49,326 nucleotides of DNA from an uncultured Pelagibacteraceae bacterium (GTDB lineage: Bacteria > Pseudomonadota > Alphaproteobacteria > Pelagibacterales > Pelagibacteraceae), in contig CACMXS010000010.1 in the NCBI GenBank assembly GCA_902617715.1, positions 1-49,326 on the forward strand. The letters run 5' to 3'. Of this stretch, positions 35,531 to 43,837 are shown piece by piece. Both the position numbers and the translations under genes were made by a program. The stretch's first letter is position 1, and every line of letters starts with the position of its first letter. The notes beneath the pieces were generated by a model. The model saw nothing but the letters and a program-made list of their open reading frames with translations. It had not been told where the DNA came from and did not search any database.

Positions 35531-36661
35531 TTAAGTTTCTTTTTTAACGTCGTCCTCTGAATTTTGATTTTCTGAAGTTTTATTTATTACATTTTCTGAT
35601 TCATTGGAACTTTGATCGTTATAAAATTTTTTGATAAGTTCTTCTTCTTTTAATTTTTGTTCTTGATCAAATTTATCCTCCCATTCTTTAATTCTTCTGT
35701 TTTCCTCTCGAATTCTCTCTTCTTCTTCTAATTTAGCTTTCAAAGCTATTTGCTTTTCTTCTTCAATTCTTTTTTGTTTTTCTTCTTCTTTTCTTAATTC
35801 TTCCTCTTTTTCTCGTTGTTCTTTCTCTTTTTGTAATCTTTCTTGCTCTGCAGCTTTAATTGTTTCTTCTTTTAATTTGAGCTCTTCCTCTTTTTCTCTT
35901 TGAATAGCTTGTTCTTTCAATAATTGTCTATGAAGTTCTTGTTGTCTCTCTATCTCAAGCTGTCTCAATCTATTTTCTGTCTCACGAAGCTTTTCCTCTT
36001 CATATTTAAGTTTTCTAGCAGCTTCACGTATTTTCTGCTCCTCATCTAATCTCTTTTGTCTTTCTATTTCTCTCAATTTAAGCTGTTCTTGCCTTTGTTT
36101 TTCTTTTTCCTCTCTTACCCTCTGAGCCTCTGCTTGTTTAACTCTAATCTGTTCTTCTTTTATTCGTATTTTTTCTTCTCTTATTCTTTGTCTTTCAAGC
36201 ATTTTAATACGAAGTTCTTCTTCTTTTAATCGTCTTGCATCTTCTCGAATTTTTTTTGCTTCCTCATCTTTAAGCTTTTGTTGCTCTATTTTAATTCTTT
36301 TTGCCTCAATTTTTCTTCTTTTCTCCTCATTTTTTCTTACCTGTTTCTCGTTATCTATAATTAACTTTTTTTGTGCAATAATTTGTCTTTTTTCCTCTTT
36401 TAATTTGTCTAATCGCTCTTTTTGTTCTTGTTTTTTTTGTGCAATAATTTGTCTTTTTTCCTCAATTTTTTTTCTTTTAATTGATCTTTTATTTTCTCTT
36501 TCTCTGTTTTTTTGAAATTCTGAATAAAATTTACTTATTTTTTTTTTTGTATCTGAAAAAACATCTAAAGATAATGCCTCAATCTTTGCGAACTTATTTT
36601 TTTTACTTAAATTAGACTTGAAGTTTTTTAAGTTTTTTTTGTTTGATTTTTTCATCGCCAA
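35531..36661 (-). CDS. Highly charged coiled-coil protein of unknown function
   Basis: 376 aa made almost wholly of Glu, Lys, Arg and Gln from about residue 40 to 340. Heptad-compatible runs such as EEKRQIIAQKK and REEKIRIKEEQIRVK predict a very long single helix or coiled coil. There are no cysteines, no membrane helix and no signal peptide. The N-terminal 40 residues are very basic (MAMKKSNKKNLKN), and the last 35 are Asn/Ser/Glu-rich and probably disordered. Two copies of EEKRQIIAQKK 22 residues apart are encoded by a 32-bp DNA repeat. A structural, nucleoid-associated or scaffold role is possible, but I do not recognise a family. Confidence 0.75.
   Translation of the reverse strand: MAMKKSNKKNLKNFKSNLSKKNKFAKIEALSLDVFSDTKKKISKFYSEFQKNRERENKRSIKRKKIEEKRQIIAQKKQEQKERLDKLKEEKRQIIAQKKLIIDNEKQVRKNEEKRRKIEAKRIKIEQQKLKDEEAKKIREDARRLKEEELRIKMLERQRIREEKIRIKEEQIRVKQAEAQRVREEKEKQRQEQLKLREIERQKRLDEEQKIREAARKLKYEEEKLRETENRLRQLEIERQQELHRQLLKEQAIQREKEEELKLKEETIKAAEQERLQKEKEQREKEEELRKEEEKQKRIEEEKQIALKAKLEEEERIREENRRIKEWEDKFDQEQKLKEEELIKKFYNDQSSNESENVINKTSENQNSEDDVKKET
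36366..36463 (-). repeat. 32-bp direct repeat inside the coiled-coil gene
   Basis: The same 32 bases (core gtgcaataatttgtc flanked by T-runs and tttcctc) occur at 36366-36397 and 36432-36463, exactly 66 bases (22 codons) apart. They encode EEKRQIIAQKK twice. This points to a recent internal duplication, or to a spot where slippage could change the repeat number. Confidence 0.85.
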
Positions 36662-36853
36662 ATAAAAATTAACAATTAAAATCTAACTTAACACGACTCA
36701 TGTGTTTAAATTGAGTTTAAAAAATTAAATTAAGTTATATTATTTAACCTTTTTAAACAGATTCAATTTTTACGTGCAAGTTTTTTCCACATTTGCGCTA
36801 TTTTTACAAATTTAAATTTTTAAGAATCGTATAGGAGGACAATTAATCTGTGT
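36662..36853. promoter_or_regulatory. Divergent intergenic region, coiled-coil gene / lipoprotein gene
   Basis: 192 bases, the longest gap in the window. It contains an inverted repeat TAACTTAA ... TTAAGTTA (near 36684 and 36732), a short ACAC/GTGT dyad near 36690-36706, and a good AGGAGG Shine-Dalgarno at 36833-36838 for the plus-strand gene. Promoters for both genes should lie here; individual -35/-10 elements cannot be picked with confidence. I see no RNA gene. Confidence 0.45.
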
Positions 36854-37162
36854 ATGTTTAAAATTGTATTAATTATCTTTTTAATAATGTTAAATGGTTG
36901 TGCCACTCCGGGCTCCGCTTTATTGGGCCCTATATTTACTGGAGCTAAAACTGGAAGTGTTTATCAAGCCTCCTTATCTTATGGAACTGGTAAAATTGTA
37001 AATGACATGATGTCTACCGAAATGTCTATTGTTGATAGAAAAAAATTAAATAAACCTCTATCAAAAATTCCATTTACTGAAAATAATCCAATAATTGTTT
37101 CATATTATAAAGTCGATAATGTAAAGTTTACTGAGGTTATCGAGCCAGAGCCACTGCCATAA
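36854..37162 (+). CDS. Small lipoprotein, unknown function
   Basis: A 102-aa predicted lipoprotein. Residues 1-15 form a short signal peptide ending in the lipobox LNGC with C16 as the lipidated cysteine. The mature part begins ATPGSALLGPIFTGAKTGS, a small glycine/alanine-rich segment, and ends with acidic and proline residues. No known domain is recognised. The Shine-Dalgarno AGGAGG ends 15 bases before the ATG, longer than usual; an in-frame CTG at 36848 would be better spaced but would be a rare start. A terminator-like hairpin lies about 75 bases downstream. Confidence 0.75.
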   Translation: MFKIVLIIFLIMLNGCATPGSALLGPIFTGAKTGSVYQASLSYGTGKIVNDMMSTEMSIVDRKKLNKPLSKIPFTENNPIIVSYYKVDNVKFTEVIEPEPLP

Positions 37163-37236
37163 TTTATTTAAATAAAAAACTTATTCAATTATTAAGTGTT
37201 TTGTTAATATAAGAGAATCACATACATTTAAGTTAA
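37163..37236 (+). other. Intergenic stretch upstream of a strong terminator; possible small RNA or 3' UTR
   Basis: Between the lipoprotein stop and the hairpin lie 74 AT-rich bases, including TTGTTAATATAAGAG, which could serve as a promoter. A short transcript ending at the hairpin would be about 50-70 bases. It may equally be the plain 3' UTR of the lipoprotein mRNA. No coding frame of note is present. Confidence 0.25.
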
Positions 37237-37273
37237 GGGTGGTAGAGGGAGACTGAAGCCACCCCTTTTTTTT
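37237..37273 (+). terminator. Rho-independent terminator
   Basis: GGGTGG pairs with CCACCC across a 16-base purine-rich loop, and eight T's follow (37266-37273). It is conspicuously GC-rich for this genome. The T-tract is on the plus strand, so it ends transcription from the lipoprotein side. It overlaps the last bases of the convergent TauE-type gene. The loop contains AGGGAGA. Confidence 0.8.
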
Positions 37274-38060
37274 ATAGACCTGAATATCTGTATACAAAAA
37301 TTGTCCCTACAACATATAAAAAAATTCCAAAAAATACTTGTAATTTAGTTTTATCAATTTTGTGAGCATAATTTGCTCCTACTCTCGCCATAAACATTGT
37401 AATTGGAATAAATATTAAAAAAGCTGGAATATTTATAAATCCAACACTTAAAGGTAAATTAACCTTCAACACTAAACCTGAATACCAAAAACCTATTGCT
37501 CCACACAATGCAATAATGAAACCAATAGTTGCTGCGCTACCTATAGCTTTTTTAATTGGATAACCGAAATATTTTAGAATTGGGACATTCATAACTGCTC
37601 CACCTATTCCCATTGGAGCTGAAATAAGACCAGAGATCAAACCAAAAATTATTCTAAAATGTAATCTAAATTTATTTTTACTAATTGTTTGTTGGTTAGA
37701 ATTTATTAATAAATATGTACCTAAACAAAAAACTACTATAGTAAAAAATACAATAAGAGATTTTGTTTTTGCCATAGCTGCAAAAGTTGTTCCTAAGAGA
37801 ACCCCAATAATTACAAATAATCCATAGGTCTTTACTATATTTGGATCCACAGATTTATGTTTGTTGTGTGTGTAAACAGACACCATTGAAGTTGGTATAA
37901 TAATTGCAAACGATGTTCCAACTGCTAAATGCATCAAATAATTTTTATCTACTCCTAAAGCCTCAAATATGAAAAAAAGAAAAGGAACAGTGATTAATCC
38001 ACCACCTATACCAAACAATCCAGCAAAAAAACCTACTGGAAAAGCTGTTGCTATCATCAA
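37272..38060 (-). CDS. TauE/SafE family (TSUP) membrane permease
   Basis: Inner-membrane protein (262 aa) with about eight predicted helices in two homologous halves. Each half begins with the family signature: FAGLFGIGGGLITVPFLFF near the start and ISAPMGIGGAVMNVPILKYFGY in the middle. Members export or import sulphite, sulphonates or other small organic anions; the substrate here cannot be told. It is the last gene of the minus-strand unit MFS-rpoZ-dusA-this gene, 46 bases after dusA. Confidence 0.88.
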   Translation of the reverse strand: MMIATAFPVGFFAGLFGIGGGLITVPFLFFIFEALGVDKNYLMHLAVGTSFAIIIPTSMVSVYTHNKHKSVDPNIVKTYGLFVIIGVLLGTTFAAMAKTKSLIVFFTIVVFCLGTYLLINSNQQTISKNKFRLHFRIIFGLISGLISAPMGIGGAVMNVPILKYFGYPIKKAIGSAATIGFIIALCGAIGFWYSGLVLKVNLPLSVGFINIPAFLIFIPITMFMARVGANYAHKIDKTKLQVFFGIFLYVVGTIFVYRYSGL

Positions 38061-38106
38061 GAAAATATAAATGGAATATTGATTTGATAAAATTGAATTA
38101 AGCAGA

Positions 38107-39090
38107 CTAACCTACTCTTCTTTCAATATTATTATATTTTATCTTATCCATAATATGATCAATTTTTTGAACATCTGCATTACGGACACACATATTTTCA
38201 CTTAAATATCTTTTCCAATGACTTGCTCCAGACTGACCATGAAATAAACCTAAAGTATGTCTCATTATTTGATTTAATCTTGTTCCTTTTTTTAACTCTT
38301 CTTTTACATATGGAATTAAATTTTCAATTACTTCTTGTCTACTTGGAATTGTATCAATCTTAAATATTTCTTTTTCAATATCAGCTAATAGATATGGGGT
38401 ATGATAGGCAGCTCTACCAATCATAACACCATCTGTTTTTTTAAGATGATTATTTATTTCTTCAACAGAAATTATTCCACCATTGATAATAATTTCTTCA
38501 TTAGGAAAATCTTTTTTAAGATTATAAACATAATCATATTTTAATGGAGGTATATTCAAATTTTGTTTTGGAGTAAATTTTCCTAACATTGCTTTTCTTG
38601 CATGAATAATGAAAGTTTTCACTCCTGTAGATTTTAAAATAGATATAAAATTATAAAAATTTTCATAATCCTCTACATCATCATAACCAATTCTAGTTTT
38701 AATTGTTACTGGAAGTTTTGTGGCAGCCTGCATATTACTTAAACAATCAGCAACTAAATTTGGTTCTTTCATTAGACATGCTCCAAACTTATTCTTCTCA
38801 ACTTTTTTGCTTGGACAGCCTAAATTAAGATTTATTTCGTCATAACCAAAATCTTCACCTATTTTTGATGCCTCGGCTAACAATTTTGGTGAAGAGCCAC
38901 CAATCTGTAGAGCAACAGGTTTTTCATTTATATTAAACTCTAATAATTTTTTTTTATTTCCTCTACTAATTGCTTCATCAACAATCATCTCAGTATATAA
39001 AAGGGTATTTTTTGAGATTAACCTTAAAAAAAATCTTTCATGGCGATCTGTACAATCCATCATTGGGGCTACAGAAACTTTTCTATTCAT
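38107..39090 (-). CDS. dusA: tRNA-dihydrouridine(20/20a) synthase
   Basis: FMN-dependent reductase (327 aa) that makes dihydrouridine in tRNA D-loops. The start SVAPMMDCTDRHERFFLRLIS is characteristic of DusA. FMN-binding VALQIGGSSP, EINLNLGCPSKKV, catalytic Cys in KFGACLMKEP, IINGGI and GVMIGRAAYHTP follow. The helical C-terminal tRNA-binding domain includes HTLGLFHGQSGASHWKRYL. The gene is 21 bases behind rpoZ. Confidence 0.96.
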   Translation of the reverse strand: MNRKVSVAPMMDCTDRHERFFLRLISKNTLLYTEMIVDEAISRGNKKKLLEFNINEKPVALQIGGSSPKLLAEASKIGEDFGYDEINLNLGCPSKKVEKNKFGACLMKEPNLVADCLSNMQAATKLPVTIKTRIGYDDVEDYENFYNFISILKSTGVKTFIIHARKAMLGKFTPKQNLNIPPLKYDYVYNLKKDFPNEEIIINGGIISVEEINNHLKKTDGVMIGRAAYHTPYLLADIEKEIFKIDTIPSRQEVIENLIPYVKEELKKGTRLNQIMRHTLGLFHGQSGASHWKRYLSENMCVRNADVQKIDHIMDKIKYNNIERRVG

Positions 39091-39111
39091 TGAAAAATTT
39101 ATGATATTTAT

Positions 39112-39642
39112 TTATGAATTTGAAGAATCAGTTTCATCTGAATTTACTTCTTGTTCTTTATTTTCACTTTCTGAAACCTTATCTAAAGAAACATCTTCAT
39201 CATTATTTTCTTCTGATACTGATGTTTCAATTTCAGGCTGAGCTGTTTGAGATAATTCAGCTAAATCATCTTTTGATACTTGTATTTTTTCAGGTGCTTT
39301 TCTCGCTCTTTTAGATGGTAAGATGGGAGTACCACTCTTTGAAATTTCTCCCTTATATAAGCTTTCAAAATCATCTCCTATATCTTCATCATCCTCAATA
39401 CTATCATCAACTTGTTCGACATGTTTTCTTAATTTATAAACAGCGCTTTCTGTTAAATCTGGAACTTTAATATTTTCTTCTGCAATTTCTCTTAAAGCAA
39501 TCACAGTATTTTTATCGTTATCTCTATCTAAAGTTGGTTCAATACCTGAATTTAGTTGAGTTGCTCTTTCTTTTGCAACTAAAACTAACTCGTAAGGACT
39601 ATCAACTTTATCGATACAATCTTCTACTGTGACTCTAGCCAT
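39112..39642 (-). CDS. rpoZ: RNA polymerase omega subunit with long acidic C-terminal extension
   Basis: The first 75 residues are a clear omega subunit: [29 protein letters not shown] and [17 protein letters not shown], which clasp the beta-prime C-terminus during assembly. After the region ending KHVEQVDD come about 100 further residues, rich in Asp, Glu and Ser (e.g. [23 protein letters not shown]), with one short basic patch ([11 protein letters not shown]). E. coli omega is 91 aa and most alphaproteobacterial forms are about 120-135, so 176 aa is long. The tail looks disordered. Confidence 0.92.
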   Translation of the reverse strand: MARVTVEDCIDKVDSPYELVLVAKERATQLNSGIEPTLDRDNDKNTVIALREIAEENIKVPDLTESAVYKLRKHVEQVDDSIEDDEDIGDDFESLYKGEISKSGTPILPSKRARKAPEKIQVSKDDLAELSQTAQPEIETSVSEENNDEDVSLDKVSESENKEQEVNSDETDSSNS

Positions 39643-39668
39643 GCGGAGTATCTACACAGTGAGTAAAA

Positions 39669-39687
39669 AAAAATCAAGGAGATTTTT
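39669..39687 (-). terminator. Weak hairpin with T-run after the MFS gene
   Basis: On the minus strand AAAAATC-tcctt-GATTTTT forms a 7-bp stem with a 5-base loop, directly extended by further T's (plus-strand A-run 39665-39673). It overlaps the MFS stop region and may separate MFS transcripts from rpoZ. The stem is AT-rich and weak. Confidence 0.4.
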
Positions 39688-40894
39688 AAATATATTGTGG
39701 ATTTAGCTTGTTTCTTACAAAAAATAACAAAATCAAAGAGGCTAAAATATAGATAAATGACACCATAGCAATTTGCTCAATTGAGAAACCTCTATCTATC
39801 AAAAAGCCAAATAAAGCTGTTCCAAAAGCAGTAGAAAAAACCATCAAAGCCGTAGTTAAGGCTTTAATTGATCCAATAAATTTCACACCATAAATTTCAG
39901 CCCATGTTGATGAACCTAAAACATTAGCTAGACCATTTGAAATACCTATTAAGCCAAGAAAAATAAAAGAAACAATAGGATTATCAAAGTAAAACAAAAC
40001 TAAAGTAGAAATCAGTAACGGTATATTCATAAAGACCAAAAGTTTTCTACTAGTAAATTTATCAATAAGAAATCCAGATCCTAATAAAGTTAAGACTGAC
40101 AATATTGAATAAACCATAAATGATTGCGCAATAACAAAAGAACCCCAATCTTTAGCTTGAGTAATAAAAGATTGATAAACAAATACACCGGTAGCAATCC
40201 ATGGCATTGCAAGCATATTTAAGCAAACTATATAAAATCTATAATCTTTAATAACTTCTATTCTCTTCCATTGTTTAATTTCTTTTATCTCAGAGTCACT
40301 TGGGTCTGTCATCTCTCTTGTATCGAAATTTAATTTTTTGATTAAAAAAAATGATGTTATTGGTAAAAAGACTAAGGTTAAAATAGATATTGATATCCAA
40401 ATATTTTGCCAAACCGTGATTGTAAGTAAATAAACGATTAATACAGGTAAAATAAATTCTGCTGTTGAAAGACCAAACCATCCAGCACTAAGAGCTTTAC
40501 CCCTGGAAATTGTAAAGTATCTTGTAATAGTTGTCGTTGCAGTATGAGACATTAGCCCTTGTCCTGAAAATCTCATCAAAAAAACAGCAATAAATAAAAA
40601 AATTATTGATGAAATCTTTGAAAACAAAAAACAAGAAAAAGATAAAAGTAAAGTTACATAAAAAGCAAATTTAAATATATTGATATCATCAATTTTTTTT
40701 CCAACCCAAATTAAAAGAAAACTACTTAATAAAGTCGCAGATGCATAAATTGAGCCAAATTGTCCATGAGTTATTGAAAGGGCTTCTCTTATACTAGAAT
40801 TAAATAAACCTAAAAAAAAACTCTGTCCAAAACTTGAAAAAAATGTAAAAATAAATCCAAATATAATTACTTTTAAACTTAAACTATTAAACAT
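39686..40894 (-). CDS. Major facilitator superfamily transporter
   Basis: Integral membrane protein of 402 aa with about 12 predicted helices in two six-helix halves joined by a charged cytoplasmic loop near residues 190-215 (TREMTDPSDSEIKEIKQWKR). The N-half contains GQFGSIYASATLLSS and WVGKKIDD, the usual MFS loop 2-3 signature region; the C-half repeats it with GSGFLIDKFTSRKL. The overall look is of the OFA/monocarboxylate-like branch, but the substrate is unknown. Its start codon is only 8 bases from that of the divergent dehydrogenase, hinting at a shared regulatory region or function. Confidence 0.88.
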   Translation of the reverse strand: MFNSLSLKVIIFGFIFTFFSSFGQSFFLGLFNSSIREALSITHGQFGSIYASATLLSSFLLIWVGKKIDDINIFKFAFYVTLLLSFSCFLFSKISSIIFLFIAVFLMRFSGQGLMSHTATTTITRYFTISRGKALSAGWFGLSTAEFILPVLIVYLLTITVWQNIWISISILTLVFLPITSFFLIKKLNFDTREMTDPSDSEIKEIKQWKRIEVIKDYRFYIVCLNMLAMPWIATGVFVYQSFITQAKDWGSFVIAQSFMVYSILSVLTLLGSGFLIDKFTSRKLLVFMNIPLLISTLVLFYFDNPIVSFIFLGLIGISNGLANVLGSSTWAEIYGVKFIGSIKALTTALMVFSTAFGTALFGFLIDRGFSIEQIAMVSFIYILASLILLFFVRNKLNPQYI

Positions 40895-40902
40895 AAAAAA
40901 TT

Positions 40903-41772
40903 ATGAGTTGTAATGTTGCTTTCATAGGTCTTGGCGTCATGGGTTATCCAATGGCTGGTTATATATCAAAAGGTGGTCACAATGTAACTGTTTTTAATAG
41001 AACAAAATCAAAGGCAGAAAAATGGATTAAAGAATATAAAGGTAAAATGGCCTCTACCCCTGCTGAAGCAGCAAAAGATGCTGAATATGTTTTTACATGT
41101 GTAGGAAATGATAATGACTTATCAGAAGTTACAATTGGAAAAGAAGGAATTTATAATACTATAAAACAAGGTGCTGTACATATTGATAACACTACTGCCT
41201 CCGCACAAATAGCGAGAAAACTTTACGCTTCATCAAAAGCTCATGGATGGGGTTTTTTAGATGCGCCTGTTTCTGGTGGACAAGCTGGAGCTGAAAATGG
41301 TGCGCTAACAGTAATGATTGGAGGTGACCAAACTGACTTTGATAAAGCAAAAGATAAAATTGATTGTTATAGCAAGAAGATGAAATTACTTGGTAATGCA
41401 GGGAGTGGTCAGCTTGCAAAGATGGTTAATCAAATTTGTATTGCAGGATTAGTTCAGGGTTTATCAGAAGGAATTAACTTCGGAATGAATGCTGGATTAA
41501 ACATGGAGGACGTAATTGAAGTTATCTCAAAGGGTGCCGCTCAGTCATGGCAAATGGAAAATAGATATAAAACAATGATTGATGATAAATTTGATTTTGG
41601 TTTTGCGGTAGATTGGATGAGAAAAGATTTAAAGATTGCAATGGATGAAGCAAAAAATAATGGCTCACTATTACCTGTAACAGAACTTGTAGATAAATTT
41701 TATGGAGAAGTTCAAGGTTTGGATGGAAATAGATGGGATACATCAAGTTTAATAAAAAGACTTAGAAAGTAA
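40903..41772 (+). CDS. NAD(P)-dependent beta-hydroxyacid dehydrogenase (3-hydroxyisobutyrate dehydrogenase family)
   Basis: 289 aa, Rossmann domain followed by a helical C-terminal domain. The cofactor motif is FIGLGVMGYPMAGY, with NRTKSKAEKW after strand 2 (Arg suggests possible NADP use). The substrate loop is DAPVSGGQAGAENGALT, and the catalytic lysine lies in LAKMVNQICIAG. Relatives oxidise 3-hydroxyisobutyrate or reduce tartronate semialdehyde, among others; the exact substrate is open. It is followed after three bases by a flavin-oxidase-like gene and diverges tightly from an MFS transporter that might carry its substrate. Confidence 0.9.
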   Translation: MSCNVAFIGLGVMGYPMAGYISKGGHNVTVFNRTKSKAEKWIKEYKGKMASTPAEAAKDAEYVFTCVGNDNDLSEVTIGKEGIYNTIKQGAVHIDNTTASAQIARKLYASSKAHGWGFLDAPVSGGQAGAENGALTVMIGGDQTDFDKAKDKIDCYSKKMKLLGNAGSGQLAKMVNQICIAGLVQGLSEGINFGMNAGLNMEDVIEVISKGAAQSWQMENRYKTMIDDKFDFGFAVDWMRKDLKIAMDEAKNNGSLLPVTELVDKFYGEVQGLDGNRWDTSSLIKRLRK

Positions 41773-41775
41773 TGT

Positions 41776-42375
41776 ATGCAGCCAGCATACTATGAGAACC
41801 TAGAAGAAATTCAAAGTAAGTATTGGTCCATGTTAGACGATGCCGTGACCAATAGAAGTTCACCATTTAGAATTCCAGTTTTTATTTGTGCTCATCAAAA
41901 CGAAATTGATGGCAGAATTGTTGTATTACGTAAGTCAGATAAACAAAATAATCTATTACAATTTCATACAGATTTAAGATCTCCAAAAGTGAATATCATT
42001 AAAAAGAATAAAAATGCCTCTTTGGTTTTTTATGATAAAGAAGAAAAGATTCAATTAAGGATTAAAGTAGAATGTGAAATTAATAACCAAAATTCTACTA
42101 CCAAAGAATCTTGGGAAAAAACTCAACATATAAGTAGGCGTTGCTATTTAACTGACAGTCCTCCAGGAACTTCATCAAATAATCCAACATCTGGAATGAT
42201 ATCTAAATTAGAAGATTTTGATTACACTATGGAACAAAGTGAGGAAGGTTATAAAAATTTTACTGTTATTAAATGTAAAATTAAATCTATTGAATGGTTA
42301 TATCTTGCAGCTAAAGGACATCGGAGAGCAAAATTTGATTTGGAAAATAATAAAAATTCTTGGTTAGTTCCTTAG
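41776..42375 (+). CDS. Pyridoxamine 5'-phosphate oxidase-like FMN-binding protein
   Basis: 199-aa split-barrel flavoprotein. RIVVLRKSD, LLQFHTDLRSPKVNII and ASLVFYDKEEKIQLRI follow the PNPOx fold. The closing CYLTDSPPGTSSN and WLYLAAKGHRRAKF match the Alr4036-type branch more than true PdxH, which ends in an RLxPxR motif not seen here. It is likely to bind FMN; its substrate is unknown. Co-transcribed with the hydroxyacid dehydrogenase upstream (3-base gap). The downstream gene converges with a 13-base gap. Confidence 0.82.
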   Translation: MQPAYYENLEEIQSKYWSMLDDAVTNRSSPFRIPVFICAHQNEIDGRIVVLRKSDKQNNLLQFHTDLRSPKVNIIKKNKNASLVFYDKEEKIQLRIKVECEINNQNSTTKESWEKTQHISRRCYLTDSPPGTSSNNPTSGMISKLEDFDYTMEQSEEGYKNFTVIKCKIKSIEWLYLAAKGHRRAKFDLENNKNSWLVP

Positions 42376-42388
42376 ATTTTTCAATTAA

Positions 42389-43306
42389 TTAAAAATTTAT
42401 CCAACCACTTTTATAATGATTAAATTGAAAAATTTTTGGATGAATTATTTCAGCAAAAATCTCTATTGACTCTACAAGCCTTGGTCCTGGTCTATTAAAA
42501 AATTGATTGCCATCAACAATATAAATATTTTTATTCTTAAATGCTCTTAAATTTTTCCATTGATTATTTTTTTTTAATAGTGTTTCTACTTCATTTTTTG
42601 TTTTTTCTATGTTGTAACCACAAGGTAGGAAAATAATTATCTCCGGATCAGATTCTTTTAATTCATTAAATTTTATCCAGTGAGAATCTTTTCCTGACTT
42701 TCCGAAAACATCATTACCGCCCGAAATCTTTACCATTTCTGGTATCCAGTTCCCTGCAGCCATTAATGGGTCTATCCATTCAATACAAGCAACTTTTTTT
42801 GGTTTTTGATGAAAACTTTTTAATTCAATATTTTTTATTCTTTCCTTTAAAGAATTTATTAATTTTTTTACATTTTCATCATTTAAATTTAATCCATCAC
42901 CAACTCTTTTAATGTCATCAAAAACTTCATCTAAAGTATTAGGTTGAAGTGAAATTATTTTAGTCTTTTCATTTAGATGTTTAGAAACAATTTCTTCTAC
43001 TTCTGAAAAACTAACAGCGCATACTTCACAATGCGCTTGAGTTATTACAACATCTGGCTCTAATTTTTTTAATTCATTAATATTTACTTTGTAAACTGAT
43101 AAAGAATTTTCTAATATTTCATTGATTTGCTTGTGAATTTCACCGCTTGTACCATCAACATTTATTTTTGGTGAGGTTAATTTAACAATTTTTTCTAAAT
43201 TTCTTGGATAATCACATTCATGAGACTTACCGACAATTAAATCCTGTTTTCCAAGAAATGCAACGATCTCTGTGGCACTAGGTATTAAAGTAACAATTTT
43301 TTTCAT
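42389..43306 (-). CDS. BtuF-like cobalamin/metal-chelate-binding protein without signal peptide
   Basis: 305 aa in the periplasmic-binding-protein-2 (PF01497-type) fold: IVTLIPSATEIVAFLG and VGKSHECDYP at the start, LEPDVVITQAHCEVCAVS, SLQPNTLDEVFDDIKRVGD, CIEWIDPLMAAGNWIPEMVKISGG, and FNRPGPRLVESIEIFAEIIHP at the end. The reading frame begins with the mature domain itself and there is no signal sequence, so the protein appears cytoplasmic. No BtuC or BtuD is adjacent. Stand-alone members of this kind are often annotated as cobalamin-binding, without proof. Its ATG directly follows the stop of the gamma-carbonic anhydrase gene (TAAATG). Confidence 0.85.
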   Translation of the reverse strand: MKKIVTLIPSATEIVAFLGKQDLIVGKSHECDYPRNLEKIVKLTSPKINVDGTSGEIHKQINEILENSLSVYKVNINELKKLEPDVVITQAHCEVCAVSFSEVEEIVSKHLNEKTKIISLQPNTLDEVFDDIKRVGDGLNLNDENVKKLINSLKERIKNIELKSFHQKPKKVACIEWIDPLMAAGNWIPEMVKISGGNDVFGKSGKDSHWIKFNELKESDPEIIIFLPCGYNIEKTKNEVETLLKKNNQWKNLRAFKNKNIYIVDGNQFFNRPGPRLVESIEIFAEIIHPKIFQFNHYKSGWINF

Positions 43307-43819
43307 TTAAAAAATTGATTTAGAATATTTTTTCCAATTATTCTGATAATGCTTGGTATTTTCCCATACAGCTTTCTTCTCCTCCTCTGTAACTTCTCTC
43401 ACTACCTTACCTGGAGATCCAATTACTAAAGAATTATCCGGTATAACTTTATTTTCAGTGATTAATGCTTTCGCACCTATAATACAATTTTTGCCAATCT
43501 TAGCATTGTTTAGAATCACTGCGCCAATGCCAATCAAACTATTGTCTCCTATTGTACAACCATGAAGCATAACTAGGTGCCCTACTGTAACATCTTTACC
43601 AACTTTTAAAGGACAGCCCGGATCTGTGTGCAAAACACTACCATCTTGAACGTTAGAGCCCTCACCAATATGAATATTTTCAATATCTCCTCTTAAAATT
43701 GCATTAAACCAAATACTCGAATTTTTTTCTAAAGTGACGTCACCTATTATAGTTGCATTAGGGGCTACCCAATTTTCACCAGAGTTTTCTGGTTTTTTAT
43801 CTTTTAAATCGTAAAACAT
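43307..43819 (-). CDS. Gamma-carbonic anhydrase family protein (left-handed beta-helix)
   Basis: 170 aa of hexapeptide repeats of the YrdA/PaaY/gamma-CA type: [34 protein letters not shown] begins the helix. The zinc-binding histidines fit [25 protein letters not shown]. It ends with [15 protein letters not shown] and an alpha helix. A trimer with three metal sites between subunits is expected. Whether it hydrates CO2 or has another role (acyl/thioester hydrolysis has been proposed for relatives) is not decided by sequence. It heads a two-gene unit with the BtuF-like gene. Confidence 0.9.
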   Translation of the reverse strand: MFYDLKDKKPENSGENWVAPNATIIGDVTLEKNSSIWFNAILRGDIENIHIGEGSNVQDGSVLHTDPGCPLKVGKDVTVGHLVMLHGCTIGDNSLIGIGAVILNNAKIGKNCIIGAKALITENKVIPDNSLVIGSPGKVVREVTEEEKKAVWENTKHYQNNWKKYSKSIF

Positions 43820-43837
43820 AATTTATATTAATACATT

